Source: Halorubrum sp. DM2
Lineage (GTDB): Archaea; Halobacteriota; Halobacteria; Halobacteriales; Haloferacaceae
Reading direction: 5' to 3'
Assembly (NCBI RefSeq): GCF_901686465.1
Contig: NZ_LR594487.1
Span: 3,051,773-3,115,772, forward strand
Length of the DNA stretch: 64,000 nucleotides
The translations under genes and the position numbers were made by a program. Positions 15,978 to 23,173 of this stretch are shown one piece after another (position 1 is the stretch's first letter; each line of letters opens with the position of its first letter). Under the pieces are notes generated by a model that saw only the letters and a list, made by a program, of their open reading frames with translations, was not told where the DNA came from and made no database searches.

Positions 15978-18149
15978 CTACGCGCCGTCTGCTCCGTCCG
16001 CGTCGACCGCCGGATCGTGCGTCTCGTACCAGTCGAGGATCTTCTCTAACCGGTGGATCGCGCGGTCGGGGTCGCCGATGTTGTGGTGTTCCTCCGGGTA
16101 GACGACCAGCTCCGCGTCGATCCCCTGCTTCCGGGCGGCGACGTACAGCTGCTCCGACTGCGAGGAGGGACACCGCCAGTCCTCGCCGCCGGCCATCACG
16201 AGCAGCGGCGTCTCGATGTTGCCGGCGTCAAGGACTGCCGTCGACGCGTCGTACGCCGCGGGGTTCTCCCACGGGAGGCCGAACTCCGCCTCCAGCCAGA
16301 CGTGCGTGTCGTCCGTCCCGAACGCCGAGCGGAGGTCGTAGATGCCGTGTTCCGGCGCTGCCGCGGCGAACAGGTCCGGCTCCTGCGTGACCAGAAAGCC
16401 CTGCGCGATGCCGCCGTACGAGAAGCCGTAGCCGAACACGCGGTCCGGGTCGATCCAGCCGCGGTCCGCGAGCGACGCGACGCCCGCGGCGATGTCGTCG
16501 ACCTCGGCGGTTCCCCACGCGCCGGTCAGCTCCGCGGTGAACGCCCGGCCGCGGGAGGTGCCGCCGCGGTAGTTCGGCCGGAAGACGAGGTACCCCCGGC
16601 TCGTCAGCGCGGCGTGCGCGAAGCTGAACACCGGCTCGTCGTACGACATCGGCCCGCCGTGGATCGCCACCACCAGCGGGTGATCGCCCTCGTCGGGGTC
16701 GACCTCGGGGTCGTGGTAGCACACGCCGTCGAGCGTCCAGCCGTCGGACTCCCACTCGACGCGGCGGGCCGTCGGCATCGAGAAATCCTCCGTGAGCGAC
16801 TCGTTGACGCGGGTGAGCCGCCGGAGGGAGTCCGGCTCGGCGGCCGCGTCGAGGTCGTCGACGTCGACCGCGTACAGGTCGCTCCCGTCGGTCGGGTGCG
16901 AGAGGACCGTCACCGCCGTCGAGCCGTCGTCGTCGACGTCGAACGCGGCCATGGCGCGGTCGCGGCCCTGCGCCTCGAAGACGCGCTCCGCGGTGCCGCC
17001 GGCCCCCTCGTCGTCGACGTCGACTCGGACCAATCGAGTGCTGCTCTCGTCTGCGATCCGCGTGTATATCGCGCCGTCGACCCACGTCGGCTCGCCGCCG
17101 CGGGCGACCGTCCGGTCGAGGTCGGCGGTGAGCGAGACGGGATCTCCGCGGTCGCCCCCGTCGCCGGCGTCGACGAGGTACACCTCGGCCGGGGCGGGCG
17201 GGTCGTCCGGGTCGCTCGCGACGGTCGCGATCCCCTCGCCGTCGGGCCGCCACGCCGGCGCACCGTGGGCGAGGTCGCCGCCGGTGAGCCGCTCCGCGTC
17301 GCCGCCGTCGGGAGAGACGACGTAGAGGTCGCGGACGGTGGTGTCGTCCGGGCGGTCGAGGCGACAGGCGGTGAAGGCGATCCGGCCGTCCGGTCCCCAC
17401 GTCGGATCCATGCCGGCGAGGTCTTCGAACGCGCCGCCGCCGTACGCGTCGTCGAGGCGGCGGGCGTCGCTCTCGGGGTCGTCGAGGTCGACCACGAAGA
17501 GGTACCGCGTCACGTCGTCGGTCCACCCCGCGCCGTTCACCTTGTGCTGGAGCCGCGTCGTCTCGATCGGCCCGCCCTCCTCGCGCACCTGATCGAGGTA
17601 CGCCGACTCCTCGTCGGTCGGGTCGCGCGACTCGATCACCAGTCGGTCGCCGTCGGGCGAGAAGTCGAACCCGGCGACGCCCTCGTCGCGCTCGGTGACC
17701 TGCCGGGCGTCGCCCCCGAGCGCGAGGTCGAACAGCCACACCTGCGGTTTCGGCTCCTTGTCGCCGTTTCCGAGGGGTTCGTCCTCGTCCTCGGAGCCTC
17801 CGTGGTCGTCCGGTTCGTCGTCTTCGCCCTCCGAGTCGTCGCCCGCCGCGTCTTCGTCGTCTCGCTCGCGCCAGCCGACCCGTCGCTCGGCGTCGCGCTC
17901 CCGGGCGGCCACGAACGCGAGGCGGTCGCCGTCCGGTCCCCACGTCGGCGCGGAAGCGCCGGACGCGCTCGTCAGCCGGTGCAGCTCGCGGGAGCCGTCC
18001 GTCGGGACGACGAACAGCGAGGAGACCGCCTCGTCCGCGGCCTGGTCGTACTCGGTCGCGGTGAAGGCGACGCGGTCGCCGGTCGGGGAGACGGCGACCT
18101 CGCCGATCTGGGTCAGGTCGTAGTACGCGTCCAAGGGCAGTTCCGACAT
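15978..18149 (-). CDS. S9 family serine peptidase (acylaminoacyl-peptidase/dipeptidyl-peptidase type)
   Basis: A 723-residue cytoplasmic peptidase with an N-terminal beta-propeller (about residues 1-440, repeated 'SPTGDRVAF', 'GPDGDRLAF', 'SPDGDRLVI' blades) and a C-terminal alpha/beta hydrolase domain. The nucleophile Ser lies in GYGFSYGG (GxSxGG), the Asp in AGGEDWRCP and the His in PEEHHNIG. The propeller has a very acidic loop (DDEDAAGDDSEGEDDEPDD) near residue 80, typical of halophilic insertions. Start ATG 18149: the propeller begins within 15 residues, whereas upstream in-frame sequence is non-coding. Probably cleaves short or acylated peptides in the cytosol. Confidence 0.9.
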   Translation of the reverse strand: MSELPLDAYYDLTQIGEVAVSPTGDRVAFTATEYDQAADEAVSSLFVVPTDGSRELHRLTSASGASAPTWGPDGDRLAFVAARERDAERRVGWRERDDEDAAGDDSEGEDDEPDDHGGSEDEDEPLGNGDKEPKPQVWLFDLALGGDARQVTERDEGVAGFDFSPDGDRLVIESRDPTDEESAYLDQVREEGGPIETTRLQHKVNGAGWTDDVTRYLFVVDLDDPESDARRLDDAYGGGAFEDLAGMDPTWGPDGRIAFTACRLDRPDDTTVRDLYVVSPDGGDAERLTGGDLAHGAPAWRPDGEGIATVASDPDDPPAPAEVYLVDAGDGGDRGDPVSLTADLDRTVARGGEPTWVDGAIYTRIADESSTRLVRVDVDDEGAGGTAERVFEAQGRDRAMAAFDVDDDGSTAVTVLSHPTDGSDLYAVDVDDLDAAAEPDSLRRLTRVNESLTEDFSMPTARRVEWESDGWTLDGVCYHDPEVDPDEGDHPLVVAIHGGPMSYDEPVFSFAHAALTSRGYLVFRPNYRGGTSRGRAFTAELTGAWGTAEVDDIAAGVASLADRGWIDPDRVFGYGFSYGGIAQGFLVTQEPDLFAAAAPEHGIYDLRSAFGTDDTHVWLEAEFGLPWENPAAYDASTAVLDAGNIETPLLVMAGGEDWRCPSSQSEQLYVAARKQGIDAELVVYPEEHHNIGDPDRAIHRLEKILDWYETHDPAVDADGADGA

Positions 18150-18269
18150 GGAGGCACTCAGCGGCGGGCGGAGGATATACGTTCGGGCCGCGGAACCCGC
18201 GTGACGGCGACCGAGGTACACCCGGGGTGACGGCGACCGACTTAACCCCGACGCGGTCCGACGGCCGCC

Positions 18270-18947
18270 GTGTTCCGTGACCTCTCGCGACCGATCGAGA
18301 CTGGGATGCCGACCTACCCCGGCGACCCCGACGTGACGCTCGCGCCCGACGCGACCCACGAGGCCGACGGCTACGCGACGAGCGAACTCCGCACCGGGAC
18401 GCACGCGGGGACGCACGTCGACGCGCCGCGACACACCCTTTCAGACGGGCAGGCCATCGACGAGCGGGAGGTCGGCGCGTTCGCGTTCGACGCCCGCCTC
18501 GTCGACCTCCGGCCGCTGGATCCGCGAGAGGCCGTCGGTCCCGACGCGCTGCCCGAGCTGTGCGTGCTCGACGACAACGTCGACCTCCTCCTCGTTCGGA
18601 CCGGGTGGGCGTCACGCTGGGGGTCGGAACGGTACCGCGACCACCCGTACCTGACCGCGGCGGCGACCGAGCGCTGCCGGGAGGCGGGCGTCGGCGTCGG
18701 GCTCGACACGTTCGGGCCGGACCCGACCCCGACCGGCGGTGGAGACGGCGAATCGACCGAGATCGACAGCGACGAACCCGACGGCACTCCCGCACACGAT
18801 GTCCTGCTCGGCGGCTCGCTCCCGATAGTCGAGAACCTCTGTAGACTCGACGGGCTCCCCGAGCGGTTCCGCCTGTACGCCTTCCCGCTCCGGCTGCGCG
18901 GGGGCGACGGATCGCCGGTGCGCGCGGTCGCGGAGTGGGAGGAGTGA
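18270..18947 (+). CDS. Cyclase family protein (kynurenine formamidase-like metal hydrolase)
   Basis: A 225-residue enzyme with the signature HxGTHxDxPxH (GTHAGTHVDAPRH near residue 52), which binds the divalent metal in KynB-type arylformamidases and related cyclases. It begins FRDLSRPIETGMPTYPGDP, the normal family N-terminus, right after GTG 18270. A Gly/Asp-rich loop near 155-170 is an extra insertion. No kynurenine pathway genes are nearby, so the substrate is uncertain. Divergent from the S9 peptidase. Confidence 0.85.
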   Translation: MFRDLSRPIETGMPTYPGDPDVTLAPDATHEADGYATSELRTGTHAGTHVDAPRHTLSDGQAIDEREVGAFAFDARLVDLRPLDPREAVGPDALPELCVLDDNVDLLLVRTGWASRWGSERYRDHPYLTAAATERCREAGVGVGLDTFGPDPTPTGGGDGESTEIDSDEPDGTPAHDVLLGGSLPIVENLCRLDGLPERFRLYAFPLRLRGGDGSPVRAVAEWEE

Positions 18948-19025
18948 GGGACGGACGGCCTCGCGCGCGCCATACCAAACCCGTTTTAAGCGTCGGCGAC
19001 GAACCGCGCCTTAAGGTCGATATCC

Positions 19026-19307
19026 ATGGAAATGCCACGCCGCTTCAACACGTACTGCCCCCACTGTGACTCGCACCACGAGCACGAGGTGGAGAAGGTT
19101 CGATCGGGTCGCGCGACCGGAATGAAACGCGACGCTCGGCAGCGACGCCGCGCGCTCGCGACGATCGGCAACGCCGGCGGGTACTCGAAGGTGCCCGGTG
19201 GCGACAAGCCGACGAAGAAGACCCACCTGAAGTACCGCTGCGGCGACTGCGGGAAGGCCCACATGCGCGAGGGATGGCGCGCCGGCCGTCTCACGTTCCA
19301 GGAGTAA
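19026..19307 (+). CDS. rpl44e: Large-subunit ribosomal protein L44e
   Basis: 93 residues, full length. Zinc-ribbon cysteines are in YCPHC near residue 11 and YRCGDCGK near 73, with a long basic segment ([15 protein letters not shown]) between. Near-unchanged archaeal L44e sequence from [11 protein letters not shown]. First gene of a conserved archaeal operon: L44e, S27e (2 bases later), aIF2-alpha, Nop10, PAC2 protein. The TATA-like tttaag around 18981-18990 lies somewhat further upstream than in leaderless genes here, so a short leader is possible. Confidence 0.97.
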   Translation: MEMPRRFNTYCPHCDSHHEHEVEKVRSGRATGMKRDARQRRRALATIGNAGGYSKVPGGDKPTKKTHLKYRCGDCGKAHMREGWRAGRLTFQE

Positions 19308-19309
19308 GC

Positions 19310-19483
19310 ATGGCGGGAAACTTCCACCGCGTCGCCTGCGGCGACTGCGAGAACGAACAGGTCGTCTTCGGCAAGGCCTCCTCCACGGTGTCGTGTGCGG
19401 TCTGCGGCACGACCCTCGCGACCCCCACCGGCGGAGAGGCCACGCTCCACGGCGAAATCGTCGAAACCGTTGAGGCGCGGTAA
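19310..19483 (+). CDS. rps27e: Small-subunit ribosomal protein S27e
   Basis: 57 residues. The four-cysteine zinc ribbon is formed by VACGDCENEQVVF near residue 8 and VSCAVCGTTLATP near 31. The ATG at 19310 follows the L44e stop by two bases, so translation is probably coupled; upstream in-frame codons overlap L44e and are not part of the family. Confidence 0.97.
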   Translation: MAGNFHRVACGDCENEQVVFGKASSTVSCAVCGTTLATPTGGEATLHGEIVETVEAR

Positions 19484-19501
19484 CAGCCTCACCGCTCCGT
19501 C

Positions 19502-20302
19502 ATGAAGTACAGCGGCTGGCCCGAACCCGGCGAGTTGGTGGTCGGCGACGTCGACGAGATCGCGGACTTCGGCGTGTTCGTCGACCTCGACGAGTACGAG
19601 GACAAGCGCGGCCTCTGTCACATCAGCGAGGTCGCCTCCGGCTGGATCAAGAACGTCCGCGACCACGTCCGCGAGGGACAGACGGTCGTCGCGAAGGTGC
19701 TGGAGGTCGACGAGTCGTCGAGCCAGATCGACCTGTCGATCAAAGACGTCAACGAGCACCAGCGCAAGGAGACGATCCAAGACTGGAAGAACTCGCAGAA
19801 GGCCGACAACTGGATGGAGATCGCGCTCGGCGAGGACGTCGACGACGACCGCTACACCGCGGTCGCCAACGCCCTCCTCGTCGAGTACGAGAGCCTCTAC
19901 GACGCCTTCGAGGCGGCCGCGATCAGCGGCGACGAGGCCCTCGAAGACGTCGACGTCGACGACGACACCGTCGACGCGATCGTCACGGCGGCCCGCGACA
20001 ACGTCTCCGTTCCGTACGTCGACGTGACGGGATACGTCGACCTCGAATCGGCGGCCCCCGACGGCGTCGACGATGTCCGCGACGCGCTCGCCGCCGCCGA
20101 GGGGAACGGCGAGATCCCGGACGGCGTCGAACTCGACGTCGGCTACGTGGGCTCGCCCGAGTACCGGATCAAGGTCCGCGCGCCGAACTACAAGACGGCG
20201 GAGTCACAGCTCGAAGCCGCCGCCGAGCGCGCCCGCGAGTCGATCGAAGCCGCCGGCGGCATCGGCGGGTTCCACCGCGAGCGACGCGAAGACGACGAGT
20301 AA
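19502..20302 (+). CDS. eif2a: Translation initiation factor aIF2, alpha subunit
   Basis: 266 residues, normal length. An N-terminal S1/OB domain (about 12-83: '[45 protein letters not shown]'), a helical domain (about 90-170) and the C-terminal alpha/beta domain with [16 protein letters not shown] are all present. With beta and gamma subunits it carries initiator Met-tRNA to the ribosome. Third gene of the L44e-S27e-aIF2a-Nop10-PAC2 operon, 18 bases after S27e. Confidence 0.97.
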   Translation: MKYSGWPEPGELVVGDVDEIADFGVFVDLDEYEDKRGLCHISEVASGWIKNVRDHVREGQTVVAKVLEVDESSSQIDLSIKDVNEHQRKETIQDWKNSQKADNWMEIALGEDVDDDRYTAVANALLVEYESLYDAFEAAAISGDEALEDVDVDDDTVDAIVTAARDNVSVPYVDVTGYVDLESAAPDGVDDVRDALAAAEGNGEIPDGVELDVGYVGSPEYRIKVRAPNYKTAESQLEAAAERARESIEAAGGIGGFHRERREDDE

Positions 20303-20338
20303 CCGCGAGCGGCGCGACGCCGCGACGCCTTTTCACCC

Positions 20339-20521
20339 GTGAAATCAGATATCCGCGTCTGCGCGAACTGGGAGGCCGTTCACGACCGACCGGTGTACGC
20401 GCTCGGCAACCGCTGCCCGAAGTGCGACGGTCCGACCGAGAACAGCGCGCCGGCCCCGTTCGGACCGGAGGACCCGTACGGCGAGTACCGGCGGCGGGCG
20501 CGGCGACGCGGCTCGGAGTAG
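20339..20521 (+). CDS. nop10: H/ACA ribonucleoprotein component Nop10
   Basis: 60 residues, start GTG 20339. One zinc-binding Cys lies near residue 8 (RVCANWE) and a CPKC knuckle is near residue 28 (RCPKCDGPT). The family hallmark PFGPEDPYGEYRR follows near 40. Works with Cbf5, Gar1 and L7Ae in guide-directed pseudouridylation of rRNA. The place after aIF2-alpha is the conserved archaeal order. Confidence 0.95.
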   Translation: MKSDIRVCANWEAVHDRPVYALGNRCPKCDGPTENSAPAPFGPEDPYGEYRRRARRRGSE

Positions 20522-20603
20522 GACTCCCGCGCATCGGCTGTCGCGGACGGCGTCCGCGTGCGAATAGCCACGCTCTTGTGAGCGCCGCACGGACGGGTGC
20601 GGT

Positions 20604-21356
20604 ATGGAGGACATCGAGATCGACGAGGTCGCGACGCCGGAACTGGACGACCCGGTGTTGATCGAGGGACTACCGGGCGTCGGCCACGTGGGGAAACTCG
20701 CCGCCGAACACCTGTTAGAGGAATTCGACGGGGAGCTGGTCCGCCGGGTGTACGCCACGGAGTTCCCGCCGCAGGTGAGCGTCGACGACGAGGGGGTCGC
20801 GGAGCTGACCTGCGCCGAGTTCCACGCCGTCGAGACCGACGGTGCCGACCTGCTCGTGTTGACCGGCGACCACCAGGCCGGGTCGAACGCGGGTCACTAC
20901 CGGCTCACCTCGACGTTCCTCGACATCGCGGAGGAGTTCGGCTCCGAGCGGGCGTTCGCGCTCGGGGGCGTCCCCACCGGCGAACTCGTCGAGGAGTACA
21001 CGGTCCTCGGGGCGGTCTCGGACGCCGCCCTCGTCGACGACTTGGAGGACGCGGGCGTGGAGTTCCGCGCGGACGAGCCGGCCGGCGGCATTGTCGGCGT
21101 CTCTGGGCTCGTCTTAGGGCTCGGCGGCCGCCGCGGGTTCGACGCCGCCTGCCTGATGGGCGAGACGAGCGGCTACCTGGTCGACCCGAAGAGCGCGCGG
21201 GCCGTGCTGGAGACGCTGGAGGCCGTCCTCGACTTCTCGGTCGACTACGAGAGCCTGGAGGACCGCGCCGAGGAGATGGAGGAGGTCGTCGGAAAGATCC
21301 AGGAGATGCAGGAGGGCCCGGCGGTGCCGGACGACGACCTGCGGTACATCGGCTGA
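20604..21356 (+). CDS. PAC2 family proteasome-assembly-chaperone-like protein
   Basis: 250 residues. Family signatures: 'VLIEGLPGVGHVGKLAAEHL' near residue 19, a 'VLTGDHQAGSNAGHYRLTSTFLDIAEEFG' block near 88, 'GGVPTGELVEEYTVLGAVSD' near 120, 'GGIVGVSGLVLGLGGRRGFDAACLMGETSGY' near 155, and a C-terminal coiled coil (LEDRAEEMEEVVGKIQEMQ). Homologous to eukaryotic PAC2 and archaeal PbaA/PbaB. The gene is conserved after Nop10 in archaea. Chaperone role is known for relatives, not shown here. Confidence 0.92.
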   Translation: MEDIEIDEVATPELDDPVLIEGLPGVGHVGKLAAEHLLEEFDGELVRRVYATEFPPQVSVDDEGVAELTCAEFHAVETDGADLLVLTGDHQAGSNAGHYRLTSTFLDIAEEFGSERAFALGGVPTGELVEEYTVLGAVSDAALVDDLEDAGVEFRADEPAGGIVGVSGLVLGLGGRRGFDAACLMGETSGYLVDPKSARAVLETLEAVLDFSVDYESLEDRAEEMEEVVGKIQEMQEGPAVPDDDLRYIG

Positions 21357-21424
21357 ACGGGCTCGGTCGACGACTTCGTTCCGTTCTCTTCGCTCGTTCG
21401 CTCCCGCTCGGTGATCGGAACCTC

Positions 21425-21464
21425 GCTCGACGACCGGGACCCCCGCTCGACGACCGGAACCCCC
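21425..21464. repeat. 20-base direct repeat, two copies
   Basis: The unit gctcgacgaccgg(g/a)accccc occurs at 21425-21444 and 21445-21464 with one difference. It lies in the spacer between the PAC2 gene and the thiolase promoter; no function is evident. Confidence 0.7.
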
Positions 21465-21507
21465 GCTTCCGGCAGAGCTAAATCGGATCGTCGATCATCG
21501 TTCGTGT

Positions 21508-22674
21508 ATGACTGACGTACGCGTCGCCGGGGTCGGACTCACGCGCTTCGGAGAGCATCCCGACCGGAGCGGCCGCGACCTGTTCGGCGAGGCCGCGCTG
21601 CGGGCGTTCGAGGACGCAGATGTCGACAGGTCGGACGTCGAGGAGCTGAACTACGGGAACTTCATGGGCGCGCTCGCGGAGCATCAGGGCCATCAGGCAC
21701 CGCTGATGGCCGAGGCCGCGGGGGTCCGGTGTCCGGCGACGCGCTACGAGTCGGCGTGCGCGTCGGCCGGCGTCGCGGTTCGCGAGGCGGTGCGGACGGT
21801 GGCGGCGGGCGACGCCGACGTCGTCCTCGCGGGCGGGATGGAGCGCATGACGAACCTCCCGACCGACGAGGTGACGGAGGGGCTCGCCATCGCGGCCGAC
21901 GACCTCTTCGAGGTCCGGGCGGGCGTGACGTTTCCCGGCGCGTACGCGCTGATGGCGAACGCCTACTTCGAGGCGTACGGCGGGAGCCGCGAGGACCTCG
22001 CGCACGTCGCGGCGAAGAACCACGCGAACGCCGTGCCGAACGAGTACGCCCAGTACCGCGAGGAGATATCCGTCGACGAGGCGATGGACGCGCCGCCGGT
22101 CGCCGAGCCGCTCCACCTCTACGACGCCTGTCCGATCACCGACGGCGCGAGCGCGCTCGTGTTAGTCTCCGAGGAGTACGCGGCGGAACACGACCTCGAC
22201 GCGTCGGTCGCGGTGACGGGCACGGGACAGGGGACCGACCGGATGGCGCTCGGCGACCGGGAACACCTCGCGCGGACGCCCGCCGCCGACGACGCGGCCG
22301 ACGCGGCCTACGCCGACGCCGGAATCGACGCCGGCGCGGTCGACGTCGCGGAGGTCCACGACTGCTTCACGGTCGCCGAGGTGCTGGCGCTGGAGTCGCT
22401 CGGCCTCTTCGAGCCGGGCGAGGGGATCTCCGCCGCCCGCGAGGGGATCACGACCGCCGACGGCGACCTCCCGGTGAACCTCTCCGGCGGGCTGAAGGCG
22501 AAGGGCCACCCGGTCGGCGCGACCGGCGGCTCGCAGATCGCGGAGCTGACGCGGCTCCTCCGGGGCGACCACCCCAACAGCGGACACGTCCCCGACGCCG
22601 AGGTCGGCGTCGCGCACAACGCCGGCGGCACGGTCGCCAGCGCGGTCGTCCACGTGCTGGAGGTGGCGGAATGA
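21508..22674 (+). CDS. Thiolase family acetyl-CoA acyltransferase
   Basis: 388 residues. The nucleophile Cys is in RYESACASAGVAVREA near residue 85. The second-half catalytic region is present: EVHDCFTVAEVLALESLGL near 283 (the family's HDCFT), and LPVNLSGGLKAKGHPVGATG near 325 carries the GHPxGATG His motif. It belongs to the SCP2-type thiolases of archaea that need a DUF35 partner. That partner follows directly, overlapping by 4 bases (ATGA). TATA-like ctaaatc about 27 bases upstream supports ATG 21508. Likely condenses or cleaves acyl-CoA in fatty-acid or isoprenoid metabolism. Confidence 0.9.
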   Translation: MTDVRVAGVGLTRFGEHPDRSGRDLFGEAALRAFEDADVDRSDVEELNYGNFMGALAEHQGHQAPLMAEAAGVRCPATRYESACASAGVAVREAVRTVAAGDADVVLAGGMERMTNLPTDEVTEGLAIAADDLFEVRAGVTFPGAYALMANAYFEAYGGSREDLAHVAAKNHANAVPNEYAQYREEISVDEAMDAPPVAEPLHLYDACPITDGASALVLVSEEYAAEHDLDASVAVTGTGQGTDRMALGDREHLARTPAADDAADAAYADAGIDAGAVDVAEVHDCFTVAEVLALESLGLFEPGEGISAAREGITTADGDLPVNLSGGLKAKGHPVGATGGSQIAELTRLLRGDHPNSGHVPDAEVGVAHNAGGTVASAVVHVLEVAE

Positions 22675-23093
22675 GCGACGAGGACGGGTCGGCGGACGCG
22701 GCCTCGACGGACCGCGAGTACGCCGAGTGGCTCGACGCGCTGGCCGACGGCGACGGGTTCGCGCTCGCCTGTCCGGACGGCCACGGGTCGCTCCCGCCGC
22801 GGCGGGTGTGTCCCGAGTGCGGCACCGCCGACCTCTCTCGGGAGTCGCTCGACGGGACGGGGACCGTCGAGACGTACAGCGTCGTCCACGTCCCGTCGCC
22901 GCGCTTCGCCGACGACGCCCCGTACGCGACCGCCGTGGTCGACTTCGGTCCGACACGGCTGACGGGCGTCTACCGCGAGGGGGGCGACGCCGCCCCGGAC
23001 CCCGCGATCGGCGATCGGGTGACGGTCGACGTGGGCGAGCGCGTCACCGACGGCGAGCGGCTCGTCGTCTTCCGCCCCGCGAACGAGGAGTAA
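22671..23093 (+). CDS. DUF35 zinc-ribbon/OB-fold partner of thiolase
   Basis: 140 residues. An N-terminal helix (DREYAEWLDAL..GDGFAL) is followed by a rubredoxin-like zinc ribbon and the OB-fold starting GTVETYSVVHVPSPRFADDAPYATAVVDF. The first zinc half is atypical (ALACPDGHGSLPPRRVCPECG: one Cys plus His rather than CxxC). Such proteins bind CoA substrates and bridge archaeal thiolase to HMG-CoA synthase-like enzymes. Start ATG overlaps the thiolase stop (ATGA), so the two are co-translated. Confidence 0.9.
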   Translation: MSDEDGSADAASTDREYAEWLDALADGDGFALACPDGHGSLPPRRVCPECGTADLSRESLDGTGTVETYSVVHVPSPRFADDAPYATAVVDFGPTRLTGVYREGGDAAPDPAIGDRVTVDVGERVTDGERLVVFRPANEE

Positions 23094-23143
23094 CCGACAC
23101 GAGCGGTCGATCGAGAGGGACGGTCCGACACGCGACCAAACTG

Positions 23144-23150
23144 TTATAAT
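23144..23150 (+). promoter_or_regulatory. TATA box of the receiver-PAS-GAF kinase
   Basis: Sequence ttataat is centred 27 bases before ATG 23174, which decides that start over the upstream in-frame GTG at 23165. Confidence 0.65.
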
Positions 23151-23173
23151 ACCGTCATGGGTACGTGAGACGT

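Noticed and set aside
15978-18440. Long plus- and minus-strand frames overlapping the S9 peptidase and extending upstream of its start
   Set aside because: They are mirror frames of GC-rich coding sequence, with arginine/glycine-rich products and no recognisable motif.
21360-21507. Repeat-rich spacer after the PAC2 gene as a CRISPR or regulatory array
   Set aside because: Only two 20-base copies without spacers; too few and with no cas genes in the window.
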